Shown: positions 37,690 through 47,600 of the stretch, in pieces
Numbering within the stretch: position 1 is the stretch's first letter
How the letters are laid out: every line of letters begins with the position of its first letter
Source: an uncultured Clostridia bacterium
Lineage (GTDB): Bacteria > Bacillota > Clostridia > TANB77 > CAG-508
Length of the DNA: 62,036 nt
Reading direction: 5' to 3'
Assembly (NCBI GenBank): GCA_944391575.1
Contig: CALXUC010000005.1
Span: 1 to 62,036, forward strand
Position numbers and translations under genes: made by a program
The notes under the pieces: generated by a model
What the model was told of the DNA's origin: nothing
The model's database searches: none
What the model saw: only the letters and a program-made list of their open reading frames with translations

Positions 37690-37838
37690 AAACTGACTAC
37701 ACGCGCTTTCCGTTTTCTAGCTATCCGTTCTTTTACCGCGGCGGTTGCTACGTTGACGGAGCCCGCGCTGGGGTGTTCGCGTAGGCTCTCCTGCCCTAGC
37801 TTTCTCGCCAGCGACGGTTTCAGCGCCGTGCTCGCCAC
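37690..37838. repeat. GC-rich block with the right copy of the inverted repeat
   Basis: The inverted repeat copy lies at 37796-37838. The whole 150-bp block is much richer in G+C than the host. It has an open frame on the minus strand (start ASTALKPSLARKLGQES) that contains in-frame CGG codons and lacks a host-like RBS, so I do not call a gene. The rest of 37629-38125 is A+T-rich with nothing recognised. Confidence 0.7.
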
Positions 37839-38125
37839 ACTTCGATACTATGAAAATATTTTATATTTTCACCTCAATGTAATATTGTTTACGGATAATA
37901 TTTAAGGATGTATCAAAGAAGTTTGTTTCCATTTCTGCAGTACTATGTATTGTGGAAAGAACACATTAATAGTATATTTAAATTAGTAGTATTTTTACGA
38001 ATATTTAAATATACGAAAACCTTTCATTTTTTATTTTTTAATTTTCTTTTTATTTTATTTTTTATAATCCATAGTAATATACTTACTATGGATTATTATT
38101 TATATTAAAAATTTCCTTTTCTACA

Positions 38126-39634
38126 TTACTTGTTTTGTGGAATATCTAAATTTTCTGTCGTTGGCTCTGTAATTATATTTCCTTTATAGTCATACCTAGA
38201 ACCGTGGCATGGGCAATCCCAAGTTTTTTCCAAATTATTCCAAGAAAGCTCACAGCCTAAATGTTTACAATATGGAATTACAGCAAATATTTTACCATTT
38301 TTATCTTTATATATTCCTAATTTTTCTCCATTATAATTTACAACTCCTCCAGAGTCATTTTCTAATTCTTCAAAATCTATTATAGGCGGAGTCACTTTAT
38401 TTATTGCTAACGAATAAGTTGACTGTTTTAACATATTTCCAAATTCTTTACTATTTTTTATAGGTTCTAACCTAGTAGCAGTATAAATTTTAGCATAAGG
38501 ATTTTCTTTACTTAAAATTTTATCTGTTATAATCCTTGCTGCCACATGAGATGTTGTCATTCCCCATTTTTTATATCCTGTAGCTACATACATATTAGGT
38601 AAAAAGTTAGAAAATTCACCTATATATGGTATTTTATCTAAAGTTACGCAGTCTTCTGCCATCCATTTATATTTCACTTTAGCATCTGGATATATTGTTT
38701 TTATATAATTTTCTAAATTAATATAACTATCTTCTATTTTTACACTTGTATCTCCTGTTTTATGCCCTGAACCGCCTACTAATAAAAGTTTCTTGCCATT
38801 TTCTTCTGCTACATTTCTAAATGAAGTAGTTGGCGTATCGCAAGAAATATATATACCATCAAAAATCTCTTTTTCTGTTTCTATTGCAATTACATAAGAA
38901 GAATCTTGATACATTTTAATAAAATACATCCCTGGAAAATTTTTTATAGGATAATGTGTTGCTAAAACTAAATGCTTACATTCAATTTTACATTCATTAA
39001 CATATATCTCGTATAAATCATTCCTATGTTTTATATCTACAACTTTTGAATTTTCATACAATTTTACATTATTATTCTCTAATACTTTTAATAATGAAAG
39101 TAAATACTTTCTTGAATGAAATCGAGCTTGATTTTTAAACTTAACTGCTGATACTATTTCAAAAGGTAATGGAGATTCTTTTACATATTCAGCTTCAAAA
39201 CCTACAGATTTTAAAACTTCTACTTCCTTTTTTATTTTCTCATCATTATCTTTTTCACAAGTATATACATATGCATCTTCTTTTACAAAATTACACTCTA
39301 TATTCTCATCCTCTATAATCTTTTCAATTAATCCTATAGCTTCTTCATTAGAATCTAAATATGCTACCATACTTTCTTTACCAAATGAAGTATATAAAAA
39401 ATCATAAATAAGACCATGTTGACTAGTCACTTTAGCAGTCGTATTAGCAGTTACTCCCATTCCCATTAAATCCGCTTCTAATAATGTTATATCTAAATCA
39501 CTCTCTTTAGATATTAAGTATGCTGTAGAAATACCTGTAATACCTCCACCAATAATACATACGTCAGTTTTAATATCTTTTTCAACTTTTGGATAATTAG
39601 TTAAATTTGTACTTTCTACCCAATAAGATTTCAT
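38126..39634 (-). CDS. FAD-dependent oxidoreductase with C-terminal Rieske domain
   Basis: This 502-residue protein has a DAO-type FAD fold. The dinucleotide motif is CIIGGGITGISTAYL near the N-terminus. A Rieske [2Fe-2S] domain follows at about 410-500, with the ligand boxes CKHLGCEL and CPCHGSRYD. This is the YhfW-like architecture found in Bacillus; its substrate is unknown. The RBS is weak (GGTG). It appears to be a single-gene unit. Confidence 0.9.
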   Translation of the reverse strand: MKSYWVESTNLTNYPKVEKDIKTDVCIIGGGITGISTAYLISKESDLDITLLEADLMGMGVTANTTAKVTSQHGLIYDFLYTSFGKESMVAYLDSNEEAIGLIEKIIEDENIECNFVKEDAYVYTCEKDNDEKIKKEVEVLKSVGFEAEYVKESPLPFEIVSAVKFKNQARFHSRKYLLSLLKVLENNNVKLYENSKVVDIKHRNDLYEIYVNECKIECKHLVLATHYPIKNFPGMYFIKMYQDSSYVIAIETEKEIFDGIYISCDTPTTSFRNVAEENGKKLLLVGGSGHKTGDTSVKIEDSYINLENYIKTIYPDAKVKYKWMAEDCVTLDKIPYIGEFSNFLPNMYVATGYKKWGMTTSHVAARIITDKILSKENPYAKIYTATRLEPIKNSKEFGNMLKQSTYSLAINKVTPPIIDFEELENDSGGVVNYNGEKLGIYKDKNGKIFAVIPYCKHLGCELSWNNLEKTWDCPCHGSRYDYKGNIITEPTTENLDIPQNK

Positions 39635-39681
39635 AATACATCACCAAGTATATTATTACCAAATTTTAACTTATTATACTT

Positions 39682-40086
39682 TTAATATTTTTTCTTTATC
39701 CTTATAAAATAGGATTTATCAATGTTATGTTTCTTACTGTATTGCTTTTTTTCATCTATAATTAAAAATTTTAATTTACTATATTTAATTTCCAAATTAT
39801 TTTCTTCAAATTTTTTTATAGTATCTTTAATCTTCTGTATACTATTTTCAGAAGTTACTTGAAATGCTATTTTAGCACTTTCGTCTCCTAAATCTATTGC
39901 TGGATACAAATATTTATTATTAAGATTTATTAAATTATAATCATATATTATATTTAATATATCTTTAAATGCTGTTTCTAGCAATGTATTTATATCATTT
40001 AAATTAGCCTTATTTTTTAATTTCACTTGATATATAAGAATTGACAAATTGGTTGATATGTCGTTAATTTTATCTTCTATTTCCAT
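39682..40086 (-). CDS. SMEK-domain protein
   Basis: This 134-residue protein consists of a helical N-terminal part and the SMEK-type core (YPAIDLGDESAKIAFQVTSE, KIKDTIKKFEE, KLKFLIID). In other genomes this domain is fused to effector domains of suspected antiviral systems. Here it stands alone, so it may be a remnant or a stand-alone sensor. It lies upstream of the oxidoreductase with a short gap. Confidence 0.7.
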   Translation of the reverse strand: MEIEDKINDISTNLSILIYQVKLKNKANLNDINTLLETAFKDILNIIYDYNLINLNNKYLYPAIDLGDESAKIAFQVTSENSIQKIKDTIKKFEENNLEIKYSKLKFLIIDEKKQYSKKHNIDKSYFIRIKKKY

Positions 40087-40188
40087 AATTTATTACTTAC
40101 CTTCTTCTTTTTATTATATTTTATATAAATATAAAGTAAAACTTTTAACATAATAATTTTTCTTTAAATTATATGTTAATACATCTCT

Positions 40189-40340
40189 TTATATATCTAA
40201 AGCAAAATATGTAGAATCTGGAACACTGTTCTTCGTTTCTTCTTTTACTTCTATACTTTCTTTATATGTCTCAAAATAAAGAATCTTTTAAGACTCCTTT
40301 GCAAGACTTGAATATCTTACTTTATAAGTGTAAGTAGCCC
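40189..40340 (-). pseudogene. possible decayed gene fragment
   Basis: On the minus strand an open stretch reads KILYFETYKESIEVKEETKN and ends SVPDSTYFALDI then TAA. Upstream it is interrupted by TAA and continues YTYKVRYSSLAKES. No start with an RBS is visible. It may be the end of a lost gene. The rest of 40087-40458 shows nothing clear. Confidence 0.3.
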
Positions 40341-40458
40341 AATATACTTACTACTCTTTGCCGCTCAAGCCACATTGCTCTAGGTAAACTTTTAAATGTA
40401 TTTTTTATCTTAGCACTTTTTCTTAATTTTATCAAATTTTGCAAAAGTTCCAAAAATA

Positions 40459-41325
40459 CTATTTATCTAAAAATTTTTTATTATCTAAACTCTCTATTTT
40501 CTTTATTCCTTTACTATCTTGTAAAATCTCATATTGCTTTTTAGCCACTTCATTTAATCGCTCAAGCCTCTTATTTTGTTCCATGCCTTGATTTATCATT
40601 TCAGCATTTAAGTTTTCTAAGTTAATTAAAATTACTAATTGAAGAATATTAGCATAGTCTCGCATATTTCCATCTAAATCAGGATTTTCATCTTTCCATT
40701 CTTTCGCTGTTTTTCCAAATAAAGCAACATTTAATATATCAGCTTCATTTGCATATACATATTGTTTTTGATTTTCAGTTAAAGTTGGAATTATATTTTC
40801 CTTTATACTATCTGTGTGTATTTTATAATTAGTTTTCGCAAGTTCTCTTCTTACAGACCAATTTATCTTATTTTGATAACTTTCATTTTGTTTTAATCTT
40901 TCAAATTCTGTTATCAAATATAATTTAAATTCTGTATTTAACCAACTAGCAAATTCAAATGCAATATCTGGATGTGCAAACGTTCCAATACTATACTTTC
41001 CACTACTTGGAATAATTCCAATAGCATTAAAATCTTTTTTCCATCTATTTGGTGTCATTGTAAAACGATTATATCCGACTTCATCAATTTTAATTCTGTG
41101 TGATTCCACGGAATTAAAATTTTCATTGTGCAATTCTTCCCAAAGATTATAAAAATCAAAAGAATTTTTATTAGACATCCAATTTCTAATAACTCCTGAT
41201 GGATCATCTGCATTTTGATATTTCGCTAAATCAGTTAAAGAAATATAGTCAATGTCTCCAACTCTCATTACTCTAACTAAATTATCTTTTACTTTCATTT
41301 CTGTTTTTATAATTTCTTTTTTCAT
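40459..41325 (-). CDS. KilA-N domain protein
   Basis: This 288-residue protein has an N-terminal KilA-N domain (DYISLTDLAKYQNADDPSGV, IRNWMS, HPDIAFEFASWLNTEFKLYL). The middle and C-terminal parts are helical. KilA-N proteins are common in phages and mobile islands and bind nucleic acid. A good promoter (TTGACA/TATTAT) lies directly upstream. The role here is unknown. Confidence 0.88.
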   Translation of the reverse strand: MKKEIIKTEMKVKDNLVRVMRVGDIDYISLTDLAKYQNADDPSGVIRNWMSNKNSFDFYNLWEELHNENFNSVESHRIKIDEVGYNRFTMTPNRWKKDFNAIGIIPSSGKYSIGTFAHPDIAFEFASWLNTEFKLYLITEFERLKQNESYQNKINWSVRRELAKTNYKIHTDSIKENIIPTLTENQKQYVYANEADILNVALFGKTAKEWKDENPDLDGNMRDYANILQLVILINLENLNAEMINQGMEQNKRLERLNEVAKKQYEILQDSKGIKKIESLDNKKFLDK

Positions 41326-41347
41326 TTATATCACAACCTTATATATA

Positions 41348-41376
41348 ATAATAAAACATTTGTTCTTTATTGTCAA
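41348..41376 (-). promoter_or_regulatory. promoter of the KilA-N gene
   Basis: On the minus strand TTGACA, a 17-base spacer and TATTAT precede the KilA-N start by about 20 bases, giving a very short leader. Confidence 0.7.
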
Positions 41377-41441
41377 GACTTTTTTCCATTTTTGACATTT
41401 TTATTTTAAAATTTATACTATTAAAAAGATATAATGCAACT

Positions 41442-41528
41442 TTATTTTACTGTGTACTCGTAGTTTTTTATTATTTCTAATTTTTCTGCATTTAGCTCTA
41501 ATTCTTTTATTACTTCAAACTCAAACAT
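41442..41528 (-). CDS. 28-residue small ORF with an RBS hidden in a hairpin
   Basis: ATG at 41528 opens MFEFEVIKELELNAEKLEII, continuing to 28 codons. GGAGG lies about 10 bases upstream. The RBS and start codon lie inside the right arm of a perfect 15-bp hairpin (CATACAAATGTCCTC with its complement, 41524-41564). The peptide is charged and amphipathic. It may be a regulated small protein or a chance frame. Confidence 0.45.
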   Translation of the reverse strand: MFEFEVIKELELNAEKLEIIKNYEYTVK

Positions 41529-41564
41529 ACAAATGTCCTCCTTTATGGAAAGAGGACATTTGTA
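41524..41564 (-). promoter_or_regulatory. hairpin enclosing an RBS and start codon
   Basis: Arms CATACAAATGTCCTC and GAGGACATTTGTATG flank an 11-base loop TTTCCATAAAG. On the minus strand GGAGG and the ATG of the small ORF are paired, so translation would be low unless the hairpin opens. It follows the large surface-protein gene. A motif CGGTTCATAAA precedes it, much like CGGTTCGTAAA near 57380. Confidence 0.55.
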
Positions 41565-41633
41565 TGTTTATGAACCGAGCAATTATTTAGAATATCATAT
41601 ATCAAGCTTTAAAAACACCTAGTTAATTATTAT

Positions 41634-44600
41634 TTAAAGTACTTTTCTCTTTATAAACAACACTCCTGCAACTATAATCAATGTACATCCTAATGCAATA
41701 ATAATATATAATACATAATTCATATTTTGACCAAATGGTGGTAAAATTACTACATCTTCTGTAAATACAGAATCATACTCTTGGCTATTTTCGTCATGTG
41801 GCATATAATTACCTGTAACAGCTATATAATCTCTTCTACCAACGTCATTAAGTCTTTCTACAATCTCTGCAGAATTTTTGTATAATAATGTATCTGTACT
41901 ATCATTTGCTGAAAGTTGTTTACTGTAATTAACATAGAAACTTATAGATGAAACACCTGTATTTGAAATTGCTTCTTTACTTATGTTTGGATATATTGGT
42001 GTATCTCTTAATGATTTTGTTTCTACTACTTTTACTTCATCATTATCTATGTAATTTTCAACATTTTCATTTAATTTTATCGAATTGTTACTTTGCCATA
42101 CTACAGTTTCATCTAAAAGAACTGATGTGTCATTTTCGTTTAATCTAGTAGTAATTCTCTTAATTTCTGGTGTAACTCTTTCTTGTCGTTTTTCATCAAA
42201 TAATTCTTGCCAATTTCTAATAGTTATTCCATCAAATCTTAGCCTATTTAAGTCCACATCGTTTACTTCAACATTTATATTATTATTATCTTCTGCTCTA
42301 AATATTGTGTTAGTATAATAATCATATATTGTGCCTATTTTATTAGCTACTGTTGTTGTTGCGTAATACGTTTCTTCAGGATTAAACATATCATATGTAA
42401 AGTAATCTGCTAATGTATCTACTTCGCCATTATTAGTTACAGTTATTTTATATTGAATTTCTATTGTAGCTCCTTGCATTATTTCTTCGTCCATAAATAT
42501 GTTAAATCTATCATTTTTAATTTCTTGTACATTTTGAGTTAAGCCTTTTGAAGTATCTATTATAACTTCTCCATTTGCTAATCTAATTCTTATATTTGAT
42601 ACTTCTTCATCTATTTTGAACTCAACTTTAGGTCTTTCTATTAAGCCCATATTTGTATTTTGTGTTTTACTATTATTATGCAAGAAAGTTATATTTCTGT
42701 TTGGTGTAATAGCAGTAACTTTCGTATTATTAGCTAATTCTAAAATTCTATTAGAAATTTCTGCTTGTAAATTATTTATCTTATCTACATCTTTTTCTTC
42801 CTTGTTATTTTCCGCTTCTAACTCTCTTTGTAATGCAAGTATATTTTCTATATGAAGAACTTCCGCATTTTCATTTGTAATTACACTAGAATAATCAATA
42901 TTATGTTTTCTACTATAAATATCCTCATATGGTTCACCATCTACATAATACGTATATGAATATTCCACATCTTTTGCATCTGTTAAATTTGGTAATACTT
43001 TTTCAAATTCTAAAAGTATATCTTCTAAAGCAACCTTGCTAACGTATTGCTCAACATTTCCATGTCTTATATTATACAATATTCCTGCTGTAGGTGCTTC
43101 TTCTGTACCAAATGTTTTATCGTCCCATTCGTCCATTGAGCAAGCTATTGTAATAACTTGTACTCCTCTTTCTTTTGCTTTTAATAATGCCTCTTTATCT
43201 TTTTCAGTTTCCTTCATATATCCATCTGTTAATATTAATATTACTTTTCCATCTGCATTTCTACTAAATTGATTTAATGCGTCTTCTATACTTTCGCTTA
43301 AAGTTCTTCCTGCGTTTATTGCTTCATCCTTAAATAAATCTAACACTGCACCTGCATTTGGTCTTTCTGTTAATCCTACTTTTCTTTCTACGCTTCCTGC
43401 AGGTTCTGAGAACATATATGCTCCTATTTTTACTTTTTGAATATTTTTATATAAGCTATCTACTAATGGTGTTATAGCTGTTCTCATTAAATTACCTTTA
43501 TTATCTACTGTCATATTTTCTGATGTATCTAACATTATCATTACTTCTAAGCTAGGATTATTATATTGTTGGTAAATAGTATCTAAAGATAATGTTTTAT
43601 AATCTTGTGCATTGTATGTTAAATCTTTAACTAATTGATATTCATCACCATAAGTAAATTTTACTCTAAACGTACCACTCTCTAATTTATAGAATCGATA
43701 TTCTCCGTCTTGAATATCTATAGTTTGCCCATCTACAACAATATCCTCACCAGTTCTATAATAATCTGTACCACTCGGTGTTTTTCTTAAAACTTCGATT
43801 TCTTCTCCTGTTGCAGGGTCACGAAGCACCTCTATTAATTCTACTTTTACATCATTAATTTTTACTTCGTTCTCATCTATAATACCATCACTTATTAATT
43901 GATTATTATCTTTTAGTAAATCTGCTACTATATCCTCCCATACGTAACCTTGTATTGTATTGCTATTTTCTAAGCTATAATCTTGTTCATACACTAATTT
44001 TAATAATGGTGCTGTATCTGTACCGTCGGCGTACGTTCTAGGGTTCCCTAATCTTGCACTACCTGGGTTAGAAGTTTTATCCATTAATCCTTCATCGTAT
44101 GCGTATATTGTAACTTCTGTAATATTTTCTTTAAACTCATTTGTACCTAAATCCATTTTTAGAGTTCTATTTTCATCTTTCTTAACTTTTAATATTAAAT
44201 GTATCTCTATAACTTCGCCTGGTGCTAAGCTTTTATCTTTCAAATCATCTGTATAAATTGTTGAATAATCATTTTCTGTTCCAGCTCTATATTCCCACAA
44301 TATTTCTTCTTTAGACACTTGACCGGCATCATTCATAGAAACTTCTATCCACGATGTTAAATCTGTAAAATCGTATTTTGAACTGTACTCTAAGTCTGCA
44401 TCGAAACTATTTTCAATTTCAAGTAATCTACCGCTTTCTAATGTTCCTCTGTTCTTTATTAACAATTTATACTCAATATACACATTTTGTTCAGATTTTT
44501 CAGTTAATATTGTTGAAACTAGTTCTGCATTACCACCATATATTTCCTCACTATCGTATCTATATGCCACATCATCTGGATTTAATTCTTGATTGTACGG

Positions 44601-47600
44601 TATATTTGTATAATATCCATTATTTCTATTTAATATGTCATATTGATTATCTTCAACATTCTTATCATCAAACTTGTATTTTTGAATATCATTACCAGTT
44701 TCAGATTCTAATTTTTCTGTAGTAATTACTTGGTATACATCAGATTTGGTTCCAAAATCTCCTTGTTCTCTTTGTATTAATCCTAAATTTATATGTTCTA
44801 AACAAGGATATGTTTTTATATATTTAGTTGTGCCATCATTATATAAATCCAAATCTGCTAAATCTACTTGGTATTGATTATCTACAGGGAAATATAGCGA
44901 TGTTTCCGCTGTCCTTGCATACATTTTAAATTCCTCTTTTGTTATTTCTCTATCATCTACTGTAATCAATGTAGAAACTGCGCCATTTGCTGTTTCCCAA
45001 GTCTTGTACTCTAATTCTATAGTACTTCCGTCTTTAGCAGTAGCTAAATTTTCAGAAATATTATAAAACTTATCATTAAATGCGTCTCTTTCCACAGCAT
45101 TTTCTAATGCGTGTGAACTTGTTAAGTAATTTTCTGGATTACTTGTATATTTTTCTGTTTGGCTAGATAAATCGTTATTATTATTTTCTCTTATATCACT
45201 TTGTAAGTATTCTGTTGTTTTATATGTCATTCCGTCATATGCAAATTCTACATAGTAATCAAAGCCTACTCTTACGTATTCAAATATATAGTATCCTTCT
45301 TCATTTGTTAATGTTTTTGCAATATAATCAGGATCACCTTTTTTATAAAGTATTACTTCAACATTAGGTATGCCTCTTTCATTTTCATCTATAATACCAT
45401 TTGCTTCACTTTCCGTTCCGCCCGGATTATCTAACCATACAGTACCTGAAATATGGAATGTTAAAGGTATTACTCTATTTTCAGGATAATATGGATAAGT
45501 AGGGTCACTTGCTCCATTGGGTCCTTTTCCAGTATAATGTGGGTATGAAGCATAATCTGGATATATATCGCTATTAAACGTATATGGTATATCTGGATAA
45601 TTTGGGCTACCCGGATATTGAGGATAGTTTGGATATCCCGGATAAGTATCGTAATTTGGTAAGAATGGTAATACAGGCACATTTTCTGTTCTTTCTAAAA
45701 GATTTCCTTTGTTAACGCTTTCTTGCATATTTTGTGTCGTATTAACACTTGTTACATAATATTGTTTTACTTCTCCTAACTCAATATCTATATACTTATA
45801 TTCTTTATAAATCTTTGAGTATATAATTTGTTCCAAGTTCATAGCATGTAAATCTGTTCCTAATGGCACTTGTTGGCAGAAATATTGGTGACCTAACAAG
45901 TGACCATTCCAAGCAATATGTAGTGGCGGTGTACCTGTTGGCGTTCTATGTATTGGGCAACATAGTAATGGACACCAAGATACTGGTGAAGTAGGATGTC
46001 CTCCAACGACACCATGTATACAAGCTAACGCTGGTAAAGGACATACTAACGGAATATCTACCCCCATCCATAATAATTGATCATATCCACCTTTTAATTC
46101 ATAGGTTTGTCCGTCTGCATCCATTTTTTCTAATTGAAATCTCATCTTAGATAATGTATTTATGCTATAATTTGCTGTACTTGGAAACTCTAAATAAAAG
46201 ACTTCATTAGGATATGGGAATTTATATTGTTGGTCATATTCTGTTACAATACTTCTTTTATCAGGATAAACAAATTGCCAATCTTTTATCTCTATAGTTT
46301 TTTCGTCATCTGCATATAATTTTGCATCAATTATTCCTGTAAAGCTTATAATTCCTGTATCTTTATCGTACATTTCACTATCAGATTCAGAAATTGGTAC
46401 AAAAAACTCTCTTACATAATCTATAGTAAACGGACCTACTAAAATTTTATCTGTATCTTTAGAGTAAGAAACCTCTACTTTGCTATAATCGGTTCTATCT
46501 ACCAAGTTAGCACCATTTTCTTCTTCAAAAGCATTCCAATTATCTAAAGCTTTTCCTAAAGCTGTAGCCTCTGTATATAATTCTATACCTGCAACCGGAT
46601 CTTCTGAATCTTTACCTTCTATCTTTTCTTTTTCACCCGGTAAGAAATCTTTTATTAAATTTTCAAATATTTTATAAGGATCTTTTAATACTTCACTCAC
46701 ATTTGATACCATATTCATTATTTGAGTAATATGATTAATATTATCCCACTTGTTATCGAGAATTATATTTTGTGCTTTTAATAGTGCGGCAGCCTCACTC
46801 GTTTCTAATGAATGTAAAAATGATTGATATGCATTATTTATTGAAGATGCTATTTTTAATAATGTTGTTACTATGTTATATGTATTTCTATCTACTATAC
46901 CTTCATCTACGCTTGTATCTACTCCTCTAATATCCTTTTCAATATGCCAATACGCCATTTGTACTGCATCTGGATAGTATGCAGTATCTTTTTGATGTGA
47001 TAAAACATACGCTTCTTCTGGTTCTAAATTTTTTATTCCTTTGCTCGAATATTCAGCTAAAGTTCTACTTATTCCTGCAATTCCTGGTATTCCAAAACTT
47101 CCATAATATGTATTTATGCTAGCTCCATAAGGATTTTGTGCAAAAGGATTTGTTAATTCTTTAGCACTATTAGTTGGATCATATATTATCCTTTTACTTG
47201 AATCGTAAGTTGGTTCTTGATATATAGATATTACTCCAATTTCTAATGTAGCATCATTTAATCTATCATACTTATTTTGTCTTGGAACTATAATCTTACC
47301 TCTTTCAGAAGAAATTAAAAATGGACTATTTGCTAAGTCTTCAAAAGAAATTTGTTTATCATATAGAGGACCTTCTTCTACTCTAATTTCTCTTAAAATA
47401 TCTCCTAAAATAACACCAGTTTCTTGTTGAAAACTATCCATATCATTTTCTATATTTTTTAAATATTGATATACTTGTTCTCTAATCGCATTCCAAATAT
47501 CTTCAACAATTCCATTTAATATCCATTCAGAAACAGCTGAATCTATATCTATTACTAAAGGATGTAATATACTATCTCTTAATACATCTTCTATGTTACT

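Noticed and set aside
37656-37838. Minus-strand frame in the GC-rich block as a gene
   Set aside because: No host-like RBS, it overlaps the inverted repeat, and it contains in-frame CGG codons unlike the host genes.
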